Below the pieces are notes generated by a model. The model made no database searches and had not been told where the DNA came from. It worked only from the letters and a program-made list of their open reading frames with translations. From Valencia hispanica (Eukaryota > Chordata > Actinopteri > Cyprinodontiformes > Valenciidae), in assembly GCA_963556495.2 (NCBI GenBank), contig OY747707.1:7127001-7191000 (forward strand): 64,000 nt of DNA. Reading direction: 5' to 3'. Shown here piece by piece: positions 33,402 to 44,547 of the stretch; position 1 is the stretch's first letter; the number at the start of each line of letters is the position of its first letter. The translations under genes and the position numbers were made by a program.

Positions 33402-33745
33402 TTAGTCACTGTTGCCTTGCAGCAAGAAGGTCCTGGGTTTGAATCCTGGCCTTGGGTCTTTCTGCATGGAGTATCCATGTTCTCCCTGTGCATGCGTGGG
33501 TACCCTCCGGGTACTCCGGCTTCCTCCCACAGTCCGAAAACATTACTGTTAGGTTAATTGGTCCCCCAAAAATCCTTTAAGTGTGAGTGTATGCATGCAT
33601 GATTGTTTGTACTGTGTCTCTCTGTGCTGCACCGTGATGGACTGGCGACCTGTCCAGGGTGTACCCCGCCTTTCGCCCCATGAATGCTAGAGATAGGCAC
33701 CAGCCCACCACAACCCTGCAGAGGATGGACAGGTTTAGATAATGG

Positions 33746-33781
<36 letters not shown>

Positions 33782-33829
33782 ATGGATGGATGGATGGATG
33801 GATGGATGGATGGATGGACGGACGGACAT
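33402..33829 (+). repeat. SINE-like repeat with (GATG)n tail nested in the Tc1-like inverted repeat
   Basis: The body has GCAGCAAGAAGGTCCTGGGT, TTTGAATCCTGGCC (B-box-like GGTTTGAATCC), CTCCGGCTTCCTCCCACAG, GACTGGCGACCTGTCCAGGG and a GGATGGATGG tail. It interrupts the 3' inverted repeat of the surrounding element, so it is the younger insertion. I recognise this as a widespread fish repeat. A tRNA-derived head is suggested by the B-box-like word but no clear A box was seen. Confidence 0.75.
33740..33822 (+). repeat. (GATG)n microsatellite
   Basis: A nearly pure tetranucleotide run with a few GACG variants at both ends. It forms the 3' tail of the SINE-like repeat. Its reverse frames give spurious SIHP-repeat proteins. 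Confidence 0.95.
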
Positions 33830-33899
33830 TCTGAGTTGAATTTCTGAAATAAATGAACTTTTGCAATATATTCAAATTTTTCGTGTTTCACCTGTAGAC

Positions 33900-34934
33900 A
33901 ACAGACGGACAAACCATGAGGGGATCAAACACATGCTTGGGGAAGACACTCTGATTTTGGTGCTGTAAGGCAAGAACTTCATTAGGTCTTAAGAATAATC
34001 AAATTTACACACAAAGCACTATGCAGAATTAACAGAAATATCAACGTAATTATCACAGTAATGAACTCATAGTAATAGAGAATTTATGGTTGCAGGAACA
34101 AACAAGGTAAAAGACATCAACAACCCCTGACTAAAACAATGTAATGCAAAATAAATACGTTCAAATATCTAATACATAAAACTTTTGATCCTGTTTTGAT
34201 TCATTGTTTTAAAATGAACAAAACATTCTGAATTTATTGGGCTAAGTTCATATTTCTGGATGGGAATTTGACCCATTTGTCTTGTAAAGCCTCTTGAGAT
34301 GTGAGCTGTAGTGCAAAAACTTAATTGCACTCATTATTAAAAATTCAATAAAATCAGCAAAACAGTTCATCTTCTGCAAAGTCTTGCAGATAAATTAATC
34401 CATGGGTAAATAATTCTGTTGCATGGAGACAGTGAGAAAGACAGTCAGATCAAGCATGTTATCTGGTACCAAACTGTTGCCTCCCACTGTTTTATTTAAA
34501 TTCATCCTTCCTCTTAATTTCCCCTGTCACAGGCTGGAGCACAGGTCTAGGTGCGTATGGTGCAAGATTCCCACAAGCTACCTAAAAACACCTCCATTTC
34601 ACACCAGAAACTATTTGTTCCAGGTAATAGTTGCACATGTTCATGATAAGAAATAGATTTTGTAGAACAGATTTGATTCAAAGCCTGTTGCTCTCAGTGG
34701 CTATTTTTTGTCTGAGGATTAACGTGAGGTATGGAGCAGGTCCGACACCTTTGACACCTCCAAACCGCAAACAAAAACAGGAAACTTGGCCAAAACCCAG
34801 TGAATGAAGCAGCACTTAACCAAATGTCGGTAACAAGTTGCAACTCATCTTCAGGTCTGCAAAGATACATTGTGCAAGAAAATACTTCGTAACCACTTAG
34901 TAGATAAACCAGACTGTGTTACAGAAAAAATATA
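33900..34934. other. Intergenic stretch
   Basis: AT-rich sequence without a supported gene. CTTGTAAAGCCTCTTGAGAT with AAAATTCAATAAAATCAGC near 34275-34355 may be another LINE tail. Confidence 0.3.
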
Positions 34935-34940
34935 TTTATT
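34935..34940 (-). terminator. Candidate minus-strand poly(A) signal
   Basis: AATAAA on the minus strand, preceded on that strand by 0.8 kb (34941-35760) of non-repetitive, moderately AT-rich sequence that looks like a 3' UTR. The nearest upstream coding exon on this strand is the chemokine receptor at 37540, which has its own closer signal. This could be a distal alternative end. Confidence 0.3.
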
Positions 34941-35839
34941 GTGCATTATATCTTGATCCGTACAAATTAGATCTCTGAAGCTGCTTTCCATACAATCATA
35001 TACATGCATTTGATACACAAGAATAAGAAAATAATCCGACATCAGCATCAGGTTTTTTTTTTAACAACAATGAATACCAGAACAATTCTCCTGTACACAT
35101 GCAGAAACATTGTAACAAAAACGCAACTGCAAAAAAATGTGGAAAAAAAGAAAAGAAAAAGAGACCGAGATCAAAACAGTGATAATAAAGAAGCAGCTGT
35201 TTCTAGAGGTGTCGTCTAAATGAAAGTCATTCATCAAAGAGCTCACTCTGTTTCTTGGTTGTGAAAACAGAAACACATTTCACAACCTCTTCGTAGTCAA
35301 ACGAGATATAATTTTTTTTTTTTACTCTCAGGGAGTTTAAAAAGTCACGATCAGTAGGACACCTTGTAATAGCAAAGAAAAAAAGCCTCAACAGGATACT
35401 AAAAATTTCTGCTTTACATTCAGAGCGATTTCAGGGGTTGGAAAGCATGCAACCATAAAATCTTGATAACGGCACCTGTGACCAAAAACCACGCACCAAG
35501 ATCAAACTCTGTAGTTTGCACATTCCTCAATGACGGTCGTTTTTGTTCCATCGAAGCAGATTGGGTTTTCACCGAATATTAAGAGGTTGAGTCAAAAGTC
35601 AAACATGTTTGATGAAAATGAGAATAGCTGCAGAAACCACGTGCTACATTTGGTTTAATACATTAGAGACTAACGTCAAGCCTTCATCAAGGGGCTTTTA
35701 GGAGAAATGGTAGGAGTAAAAAAATTTGCAGGATCGACTCTAGATTATACTCATTGTATCATCTGTCAATTTGCAAGCTCTAAGCATTCCAAACTTATCA
35801 AAAAAAAAAAAATCTAAAATTGCCCCACTCCACTTTACC

Positions 35840-36160
35840 ACGTGGCTTCAGCTTATTGAGCTCTGTAGACATTCAGCTCCTTCTTCTTTACTTGCAGGAC
35901 CCAATGTTGGCCAAGCTTCAGCTGTCAGACCCATGGCCTCACATCTGATTCTACAATATTTAAGGCGTCCAGGTAATGTGGCTGCAAAAAACAAAAAGCC
36001 CAGACCAACAGCCTCCCACCACCATGCTTTACAGGTGTCTGTGCTATGTGCTTTGTTTGGACACGCATCTCTATTTTGGTCTCATCTGTTCAAAAGATGT
36101 TGTACCTGATGTCTTGTGGTTATTTCAGAGTTTTTCTTTTGTCATTGCTCTGAACCTTGC
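35840..36160 (-). mobile_element. Tc1-like remnant
   Basis: Words such as GGCCAAGCTTCAGCTGTCAG, AGGCGTCCAGGTAATGTGGC, CACCACCATGCTTTACAGG and TTGGTCTCATCTGTTCAAAA are the reverse complement of a Tc1-like transposase region (WSDET-type block, GGG block). The same family, more diverged, is at 43340-43610. Confidence 0.6.
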
Positions 36161-36164
36161 ATCC

Positions 36165-36620
36165 AGGGATAGAGTACTCGAGTCCTGGACTCGAACTAAA
36201 CTCCTGACTTAAGTCCTTTTTTAGGGACTTGTAAGTTGACTCGAGCAGCACGCCGATGACTTGCACTTGGACTCGGATTAATTGTTTTCAAATGTATTTT
36301 AAGCATGTTTTATTATTTCGCACATACTGTGTTAGCTTGGCGATAGCGAGGAGGCATTGAGTAAACCCTGTATGGCTACCATTGTTGTAGTCTTAAAATC
36401 TACACACTGCTTTCTTATTTTTAACTTGCTCTCAGGTGATAATGACTTGACTTGGACTGGAAGCTTGTTTTTGATTCTTGGACTCGGACTTGACCTGTAG
36501 GACTTAGCGACTTGACTTGAACTTGACTTGGACTAATCCTATGTGACTTGGACTTGTACTGGAACACTAAGGACTCAACTGTGACTTGAACTCCAGAGAT
36601 GGTGACGTGACTCCAACACT
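36165..36620. repeat. (GACTTG)-rich repeat block
   Basis: Irregular repeats of GACTTGGACT, GACTCGGACT and GACTTGACTTG cover the block, starting GAGTACTCGAGTCCTGGACT and ending GTGACTTGAACTCCAGAGAT. I recognise this as a MITE-type repeat of fish; no transposase is present. Confidence 0.55.
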
Positions 36621-36973
36621 GCAAATTGCACCTTATCACCTTATGTGAATTTTTCTGGGATGTCGATCCCTGGGAAGGCTGTTGTTTTTTTCCTTTGCTT
36701 TGAAGGTAAAGATTGAACCTGGATTTCCCTGAAGTTCCCTGACATCTATGTTTTCTTTCTTGAGACAAATAAGGATTAAAAAAACAAACAAAACCAGAAT
36801 TCAGATTTTCAGCAGGTAACATTCAGTGCCAGGTAAATTAAGTGGGAAATTACAGATGTTATCGTATTTTATCACCTTATGCATTTAATGTTTTCTTTAC
36901 ATTATTGTCAGCATGACAGCAAACAAAAGCGAGCTAGATAGACAAGCAAAAAGCTTGTATGGGATATATGTAT

Positions 36974-36979
<6 letters not shown>

Positions 36980-37042
<63 letters not shown>
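36980..37042. repeat. (TA)n microsatellite
   Basis: About 60 bp of nearly pure TA, followed by a G run at 37061-37070. Confidence 0.95.
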
Positions 37043-37048
<6 letters not shown>

Positions 37049-37493
37049 CACCATTTTTTTGGGGGGGGGGCTTGCCATAGTGCTCCCTCCAGCAGGTGGC
37101 ACTCTAGGTGGCAGCCTAGCCCGCCTATGCCAAGGATGTCCTGTGAATGTGGCATACCCTGTCAGAATAGCATACCGGAAGTTTATTTTTATATATGTCA
37201 ATTTAGCCTACTTTATCAAAACGGCAAACCCCTTCAACAACACTGGTATGTTGTTGCGATAGCTTCTTGTTTAAGCGAAAATGCAGTTTATAAAGGAGTA
37301 AGCTGTTAGGTAATGTGTTTATAACATGCAATATAAAACACCAAAACGTACTGCTTGCAGTCTGAGGCATGCTGAAATTATAGTCTGAATTTAACACATG
37401 CCCATTACGCAAAGGTATGCCATTCTGACGGGTAAGGTGTTCCATCAGAACACCGGCTCTGCTTGCACTTCATCAATGATGATGTTTGTTCAC

Positions 37494-37499
37494 TTTATT
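37494..37499 (-). terminator. Poly(A) signal of the chemokine receptor
   Basis: AATAAA on the minus strand, about 41 bases after the stop codon at 37540-37542. This would give a very short 3' UTR. Confidence 0.5.
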
Positions 37500-37539
37500 G
37501 AGGGGAGCGTTTAAGCATCTTGCCATCAAAGTAATTCAT

Positions 37540-38607
37540 TTACATCGATACAGAAGTGTTTCTGGACCTGGCGCTTGCCACGCTGCCCACAGAGCCCTTC
37601 CTGTATGACACCCAGAGCTTCTTGCTGATGAGGCCCTGCTTGTAAAGAGCTGTAAGCAGCTCGCTGCGAAACTTCTCACCGATGAAGGCGTACAGCACGG
37701 GGTTGACCATGCTGTGCATGAAGGCCAAAACCTTGGTCACCTCCAGCATGGTCTTCAATCTGTTGCGGATATCGCAGGTCTCTTGGAGAGTTCCACCTCG
37801 ATAGAGAGTGTCGGCCAGCACGGTGACGTTGTAAGGCAGCCAGCAGAAAATGAAGGCAAGCACCACTGCCAGGATGACACGCATGGCCTTGTGCTTCTGT
37901 TGACTGCGCGTCTTGACCAGCGTCACCACCGTCCAGCTGTAGCAGAAGGTCATCACCGCCAGGGGCAGGAAAAAGCCCAGAGTGTGCCGCAGAACTCGCA
38001 TGCCGACCCGCCACTGGTCGCTGCTTTCGTCGGTTATGTTCTCGTAGCAAATGACCTGTTTCAGGTCTGTAGCAACAATTTTCTCTCTTTGAATTACCAC
38101 AGGTAGAGACAGCAACCCGGATAACAGCCACACAGCGCCGCAGATCACCTTCACCAGCAGGTGACGGGAGGACAGCACTCGTGTAGCTCTCACAATGGCA
38201 AAGTAGCGGTCCACGCTGATGCACGCCAGCAGAAAGACCCCACTGTACACAGAGGCCTCCTGAAAGCCTGATAAGAGCTTGCATGGGAAGTTGCCAAAGA
38301 TCCAACCGTAGTGAGAGTCGACGGCCCAGAAGGGGAGGGTGAGACAGAAGAGGAGGTCAGCCAAGGCAAGGTGCATCAAGTAGATATCTGTGCTGGCTCT
38401 GCCTTTACTCATAGAGCAGACCACGTAGACCACCACACTGTTCCCCAAGAGGCTGAACACAAACACGATGATATAGACGACCATCAGGGCGAGGGAGTTA
38501 AATCCCTGCACGTCCAATGAGCAGGGAGTAGCTGCTTCGTCATCATCCCCATAATTATAAGTGAAGTTGTCGAGTAAATTAAAATAATCAACTAATTCCC
38601 TCTTGTC
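37540..38607 (-). CDS. CXC chemokine receptor, CXCR1/CXCR2-like GPCR (main coding exon)
   Basis: Seven-pass plasma-membrane receptor expected to sense CXCL8-type chemokines on neutrophils. The exon encodes 355 residues after the acceptor TTTTCATTTTAG. The N-terminal tail is acidic with sulfatable Tyr and a Cys (NFTYNYGDDDEAATPCS). Landmarks are LLGNSVVVYVV (TM1), HLALADLLFCLTLPFWA (TM2), a Cys in GNFPCKLLSG, CISVDRYFAIV (DRY), CWLPYNVTVLADTLYRG (TM6) and HSMVNPVLYAFIGEKFR (NPxxY as NPVLY). The Ser/Thr-rich tail ends RNTSVSM. Fish carry cxcr1 and cxcr2 and I cannot assign this one firmly. No in-frame ATG exists before TM1, and an in-frame TAG lies directly before GAC, so the initiator must be in an unseen upstream exon. 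Length is normal once a few residues are added. Confidence 0.9.
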   Translation of the reverse strand, partial: DKRELVDYFNLLDNFTYNYGDDDEAATPCSLDVQGFNSLALMVVYIIVFVFSLLGNSVVVYVVCSMSKGRASTDIYLMHLALADLLFCLTLPFWAVDSHYGWIFGNFPCKLLSGFQEASVYSGVFLLACISVDRYFAIVRATRVLSSRHLLVKVICGAVWLLSGLLSLPVVIQREKIVATDLKQVICYENITDESSDQWRVGMRVLRHTLGFFLPLAVMTFCYSWTVVTLVKTRSQQKHKAMRVILAVVLAFIFCWLPYNVTVLADTLYRGGTLQETCDIRNRLKTMLEVTKVLAFMHSMVNPVLYAFIGEKFRSELLTALYKQGLISKKLWVSYRKGSVGSVASARSRNTSVSM

Positions 38608-40384
38608 CTAAAATGAAAACAGAATCATAGCAGTTGGTGAGCAGCAGAAAGATGAAACTTAAGCAGAAAAGGAAATAACACCTCGGAGAAAGTTTCAGTA
38701 AGTTCTAAGTTGTCACGGGGAAAAGAAAGTAAACTCTATTTTGCTTAAAAGGACATGGGCAAAACGATCTGGTTTTTAACAGGTTCTAAAATGGTTTCAA
38801 TCCGACCTCAGGAAAACAAAAAACACAGAAACTTGAGCAGATGAAAGAGTTTGATTAACAGACCAACAACAGTGTGAGCACCTCTATAAAAAACAGGAGT
38901 TCTGTTGGTTTGTTCCTGACTCAGTGATGAAAAGAAAGACTATTCCCAAGTGGAAATCTTTAAGACAGCTGCCAGTATTTCCAGGAGTGAATAGCCCAAT
39001 GATTTTACTCTAAGGTCATAGAAGCATTGATGGTTTGCAAAGCTGCAGCTGATTGATTAGCAAGACTTATGAGAGCCTGTTTATGAAAAGATGAGACTAA
39101 AGAATATGTCTTTGGTAATAATGGACTGCCCCATTTCTAGAGAAAACCAAACACAGCATTTCAACTCATACATCCTTACACAGAACAGGACACAATATTG
39201 CTCAGAAACGTTAGATCGATCAAATCTGACTGAAAATAACTCCTGAGAACTTTTGCTGCTAAAGGTGTTTTGCAAGCTGATGGATCAGGGGGTGCACTTA
39301 GTTTTTAATCCTCAGCATTTTCACTTTGGCGTCCTTTTCATTTTAATAAAAGTGTGGAATCTGTTGTGAGTTTTTGGTTCTCTTGAGGCTGGATTTAAAA
39401 ACATATTTAGAACCTGGCAAACACCGGATCATGTTGTTATTTCTCTACAGGTAACACCTCGGACTTTAAGGGTGGTTATATTGTTTTCTAACGCTGACTG
39501 GATGTCAGCTCTTCTTACTGATAGCAAAATAAATACATGACTAATGATCATTATTCCATGAGGGTTTCTGCGGTAAACGCTGCACTTTCCAAAATGATGA
39601 AATGACTCACTGCTAGTTTAAAAGGCTGCAAAAGATAAATATTTCTTTGTGAATAAACAGAAACCTCCCCTGACAATTATATATATATATCTATATGAAA
39701 ATATGTCTAAAAACACAAGGAGACAAATAAATAAAATTTATTTTTCAAATTCACATTAAGGAAATAAAGCATAATTTAAAAAGAGGGGAAATGCAAATAT
39801 TCCATACCGATTTATGCTCGTCTTGATTTGTCAGCAGCAAATAACTCATGACACTCATTAAAAAAAGTTGTAGCTTCATCCTTGACTTGATGTGCACAGG
39901 TAAAAACAATAAAGCTGCAGCTGTCGAGAGGTGCTGCCTTTCCTTCAGGCTGAAGTCGTGCTGAATGTCTGCAGTACTGAGTGGTGACGCTGGTGCTATT
40001 AGCAACCTTTGAGAGCCTCAAGTGTGCAAAAACAAAAAAAAAACACCCTCAGATATTATCTGTGTCTGGGCAAAAGCACAAGTTGTGTCTTAGCAATCTC
40101 TAAGTTTGATCAAGCAGTGTGGAACAAATGTGGCAAACACACACACACACACACACACAAAAATGTGCAAAACAAATCTGTATAACTGTATGATTTTTTT
40201 ATAGTTTGCAGACATTGGAAGGTAAATAACAACAAAACAGAGCACCCCTTCAGATGTAATGCTGCATGATGCATCACATTTTCACTATGCAGTTTGACAA
40301 CAGGTCCGTCTGCTGCTGAAATGATGTTCTGGTTCTAATCGGCCCCCTGACCAAAGCCGATTGCCCATTGGACCGCCCTTTTCT
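38608..40384. other. Upstream region of the chemokine receptor
   Basis: A donor-like TTTCTCCGAG/GTGTTA on the minus strand (GT at about 38680-38681) could end a 5' exon, but the sequence before it has stops and no usable ATG. Short AT repeats occur near 39677-39692. I see no other gene. Confidence 0.35.
40137..40160. repeat. (CA)n microsatellite
   Basis: A short run of about 11 CA units. Confidence 0.9.
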
Positions 40385-41580
40385 TTAAAGGGACTATATG
40401 TAAGTTTAACCACATATAAATACACGCAAATTTAAAATTCCTTCCTCATACATGCTCCAGCAATGCCCTGGTCAGTAGAATGAGCCCTGGCCTTTTCACA
40501 GCGGTTGCCTCTTTATGCCTGTAAATTCACTTAAATTCGCTGAAATGGAGATTGCCTCGGGTCGAACAAGCGGATTTCCCGCTCATGAGATCATGCTCAT
40601 TCACGCTAATGTGTAGCGTTTCCTGTCGCCATAGTAAATACTGAACGAGAGGTATCTTTCGAAGGATGGATTCAGCTGAGAAAAAGAAGAGACCTGCTTC
40701 AGGCACTGGATAAACAAGAGTTTATCCGAGTGCGAGCAACAGGGCGAAAATGGAGTCTGATCGGCGTAGGCAAAGACCGAGAGTAAACCTTGGTTCGGCA
40801 TTCGAGAAGTGTAAGATGCTTAGAGAATTTCTGGGGATGACAAAAGAAGCGCAGTTGGCGTCATTTTTGCTTGAAAGGTAAGAAGTTATTACTAAATACG
40901 TGGGAAAAAAAGTGTTGCAGATGCTTTCAAAGCAGCTGTGTCCGTGCATCTCCAAAAGGAGGAAGATTTTTTTGTATAATTGTCTAGCAAAATGTAATTT
41001 CTGTCCACAACTGAGTAGCCTACATTGTTTTGCTAATTTCTTGGAATTGTGAGAAACAACTATGTTGTGTACATCTAAACTTTGTAAAACGATGTCGCTA
41101 ATCAAATAAAGTGTGAATATTACTGACTCACACTTGCACATTGTGATTGGCGCAGGAACAGTGGCTCTGTTGTTTTAGTTTCGAGAAGCACACTTTATCA
41201 AAGGGACCACTCACATCGACACCCCATGGGCCATCAACACCAAAAGTGTTGGGAGGGTCCCATACCCCTAGTTCAGTGACTGGAGGGGAATCGGACAGGT
41301 ATGTTTACTTGGAAGCAAAATGCAACTCCTGTTTCAGGTTGTTTTCGACCAAACCAAAAGAAAAAAAAGTGTCCTACTTATCTTCAGGGATGACTTCCAG
41401 ATTGCAGGAGTTGAACCTGCCTGCAAATCTGACTGACTCAGTAGTTTTTTTCTGATTCGTTCATGCTCGTACAGCCTGCGCGCCTCATGCACAAGCTTTC
41501 CGATGAGGCTGTAGTTACGCGTTTGGCTTGAGGGGGCAATCGCGAGTACAAAACTGTCAAACTCCACACAGCCCCTTTAA
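40385..41580. mobile_element. piggyBac-like MITE with TTAA target duplication
   Basis: TTAA at 40385-40388 is followed by AGGGACTATATG. At the right, CACAGCCCCT is followed by TTAA at 41577-41580, whose reverse complement reads TTAAAGGGGCTGTG. The ends therefore share TTAAAGGG(A/G)CT, and TTAA is the piggyBac target. The interior, about 1.19 kb, has no transposase. The inverted repeat is short and imperfect, so the class is likely but not certain. Confidence 0.55.
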
Positions 41581-43339
41581 CCTGGCCTTAATTTGTGAAT
41601 CAGCTCACCTACCTGGATATCATTTTTGATCTCTTTCCCTACTAGGTCTACTTTCTTACACACGTTTTCATCACCATGAATTCATGTAAACATTACTCTC
41701 TACCTAAGAAATGCAGGAGACATTGTAATGATTTTTCTTATCATATTTAAATTGGGCAGACCCTTTGTGTGTGGTACAGTTGGGACCAGAGGCCATCATT
41801 TAGTTGTGCAGCTGCAGGAGGATGTTTGAAGACTTCCTCTAATGTACAAAGCACCTCTCTTCACCTCCTGTTGATCATAAAAGACTTGTAGATAAAGGTT
41901 TATTGATGAGATCTACCTGGAGGAAGTTTTGCAGATATGCATGTTATTCTTGAATGCACTGCTGCAGAAAAAAACAGAAGCTTTCACCGGCAAACCTGAG
42001 CAAATCCTACTAGTTCCGATGCAAGTGGCTTTCTTGCATTAGAGTGGAGGTTATTCTCCACGCAGCAACTCTCTTTGGTTAAAAACAAAAGAAAGAATGT
42101 GAGACTGTGTGAGCGGAGTTGATTCAGCCTGAAACAGCTCAAATGAGAGATTGGCGTTTCCTGCCCTTTAAAAAAAATCTCTGCAAAATTTGAAAAGTTT
42201 GTTTTCCAAGAACCAGCCCTCTATTCTCTGAATAAACATTGGGTTGAATTGGTAGCTTTCCTAAAATTATAACTGGATAGTTATAAAAAGGAAAAGAAGC
42301 TCCGTCTCAATTCAGATGAAAATCATATTAGCTTCATGAAGCAAAAGTCAGGAAAGTGTAGCTTTCCTGAGCAAAATCCTCCCAATTTTGTTTTCTATTA
42401 TAAAATTAACCAAAAATGCTGAATAAAAGTATAGTTTCAACATTCAACCTGCCGTTGTTGGCTCATTTTCAGTTACATTTGTGGTTTTACATTCTGCCAC
42501 AAATATTGTTGTTTCCTCAACCTTGGTTTCGTTTCCTTTTTCATGTTCCTTCTTGAGAGTATTTTTCTAAGTTATGTCAGATTTTGACAGATCTTAAAAA
42601 AGAAAGGACAAATATTTTCCATTAAATTTTATTTACATATTCTGGTCGATGCCCTGCATGTCTTTTGGATACTGTTTAGCTTTTCAGCATTTTCGGTCAT
42701 AATTTTGTCGTAATCTGTTGTTTATATTTCAACTTTCTTCAAAATAAGATCAAAACAAATTAGCACGGCTATAGAAGAAACACAGTTTGCATCGCTGCCA
42801 ATGCAGTCATGGGGAAAAACTAAGTACAACCCTATGATGCAGCTGCATGTAGAACCTTCATCAGTCCCTCTCTTCTCTCCACTGTTGGTTCAGCTCATTG
42901 AGGTTTCTACTTGGCTGTCTGAAGGCCCAATTACAGCTTTTCGGTCAGGCTGTGGTCTAGAGTTTTCTTTAGCTACAGTGTGTCTATTTGCGTGGTTAGG
43001 GATCACAATAAACTGCAAATACTTGAGACCCCCTCTAAAAATGCTTAGAACTGCCCATTTTAATAGTTCAAACACCAGATTGACCTTAATATGCATTAAT
43101 ACACACTGTGGATAAAGAAGCTAACATCTACATTCTTCCTTTCTTCCGCTCTTTGGGGTACAGCCAATCAGCAATCAGGAACGTGAAAGAAGCCAAGTTG
43201 TATGTAACCCGAGTTGCATTTTCTTTTGAATGTTTTAGATATGCTGTTCAAAAAAAGAAAAAGAAAAAAAGAAAAATCACAAATAGATTAATTTTTTCGT
43301 GAAAAATTTTGAGTTACATTCCGGAGAAAAACCAGTAGT
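41581..43339. other. Intergenic stretch
   Basis: No supported gene, RNA gene or bounded repeat. The ORF at 42801-43115 shows no recognisable domain and no splice context. Confidence 0.3.
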
Positions 43340-43610
43340 ATCATTATCCGGTTGATGATCCAGTTTTGGCCAAGCTCCAGCTGGCAGACAGTCATGGAGT
43401 CAGAGTTCGCCACTCAATGACTGCAAGGTGCCCAGGTCGTGTGGCTACAAAACAGGCCCAAACCATCATCTCTCCCCCACTGTGCTTGGTGGTTGGTAGG
43501 ATAAACAAGAAAACAAAAACTATGCTGTGCATCATGTTCAGACATCACTACTTTTGTCTCATTGGTCCAAATAACATTGTTCAAGAAGTCTTGAAGTTAA
43601 CCTTCGTGCT
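43340..43610 (-). mobile_element. Tc1-like remnant
   Basis: GGCCAAGCTCCAGCTGGCAG, ACTCAATGACTGCAAGGTGC, CCCAGGTCGTGTGGCTACAA and TCTCATTGGTCCAAATAACA match, reversed, the same Tc1-like transposase region as 35840-36160. No frame survives. Confidence 0.6.
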
Positions 43611-43654
43611 TTCCGGGCTGTGGAACCAGTGCTCACTGAGCGGAGGTGGAGCCC

Positions 43655-43865
43655 TCAACAATCCCCTGGATCAATGACTACCTGACAAACAGTTTGTGAG
43701 ACTGAAGGATTGTGTGTCAAACCAGGTGGTCAGCAGCACAGGAGCACATCAGGGGACTGTACTCACATCATTTTTTTTCACCACAACTCCTTAAAGACAC
43801 TGGAATAGAATGAACATTAACAACACTTAATTTCCCTCTGGGATAATTTTTGATTGAATTGAACT
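43655..43865 (+). mobile_element. Internally deleted LINE fragment, copy C
   Basis: GTCAAACCAGGTGGTCAGCA and CAGGAGCACATCAGGGGACT match the reverse-transcriptase start of 30640-31612. The sequence then jumps to CACAACTCCTTAAAGACACT and the tail TTAATTTCCCTCTGGGATAA. The deletion differs from that in copies A and B. Confidence 0.65.
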
Positions 43866-44186
43866 TCATGGAAATGCTACTTTCTTGCCACATTCTTTCC
43901 ATAGAAAAGAAGCTTTTTCCTTCAACCTGTCCAAACAAGCCATACTTGTTCAGTCTTTTTCTAATTGTCCCTTTCATAAACTTAAGCATTTGACATGGTA
44001 GCTGAGGCTTATAGAAACTGAGGTGGAACTCTTGTGTTTTGTTCTCATTTCTCTAATAAACACCCTTTGATGATGGGGTAAATATGCTGGGTTGTCTGCT
44101 CATGGGGAGATTATCAGCCGTCTGGAATTTTTTCCGCTTGTGAATAATCTTTCTATCTGCAGCATGATGGACTTCAGATAGTTACC

Positions 44187-44332
44187 TCCACCAAGGAGGG
44201 TATGTTTTTGCCAGGGTTTGTCCATTTTGTTTGTTAGCAACTTAACTCAAAAAGTTAAAGATGTATTTTGATTGGGGGGGGGGACTGAGCTGCCTTTGGG
44301 GAGTTCTGCGCTCTCCGAGTGCTTTTCTAGTT
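44187..44332 (+). mobile_element. Helitron-like 3' end, copy 2
   Basis: The stretch ends GCGCTCTCCGAGTGCTTTTC followed by TAGT. GCGCTC and GAGTGC can form a hairpin with one wobble pair, and CTAG before T is the Helitron-type terminus. Upstream it has ACCTCCACCAAGGAGGG and TTTTTGCCAGGGTTTGTCC. A G run at 44275-44283 is unusual. The class assignment is inference. Confidence 0.45.
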
Positions 44333-44547
44333 TTCCCTTATAAAAAAGTAGTATGCTTCATTTTATCAAGTACAGTTCTTCATACAAAATTGGAACATTT
44401 TTAAGTTTATTGAAATATACTTAAAGTACTTGAAAATGTTCCAAAGAAGTATACTTGATGAAATTAACTTCAAGTATACTATTTTTTGCTACAGGTCAAC
44501 AGGTGACTGAATACGTTGGTGTAGATTCTCAGTCATCCAGGACATGA

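Larger units (their letters stand above)
31900..33898 (+). mobile_element. Tc1-like element of a second family, decayed, interrupted by a nested SINE-like repeat
   Basis: The inverted repeats can be followed over more than 120 bp, for example GAAACTAATATATGAGACAG near 31991 against the reverse complement of 33370-33399. The interior reads, in broken frames, a helix-turn-helix near 32300-32370, SFIKSRTNAAIYQDILEHF, DADFIF-stop-QDLVPAHTA and MLDWPETRS-DLNSIENLWGI, which are Tc1-type DDE landmarks. The 3' repeat is cut at about 33400 and resumes at about 33828 (GAGTTGAATTTCTGAAATAA), ending TTTCACCTGTA. The left outer limit is approximate. Confidence 0.75.

Noticed and set aside
33554..33912. 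Frames with SIHP repeats
   Set aside because: Direct translation of the (GATG)n microsatellite.
37714..38106. Plus-strand 130-codon frame
   Set aside because: Antisense shadow of the chemokine receptor exon.
38681..39275. Minus-strand 64-codon frame at 39081-39275 as the receptor first exon
   Set aside because: Its donor-like GTAAGG lies within the frame and the product has no receptor N-terminus features; not supported.
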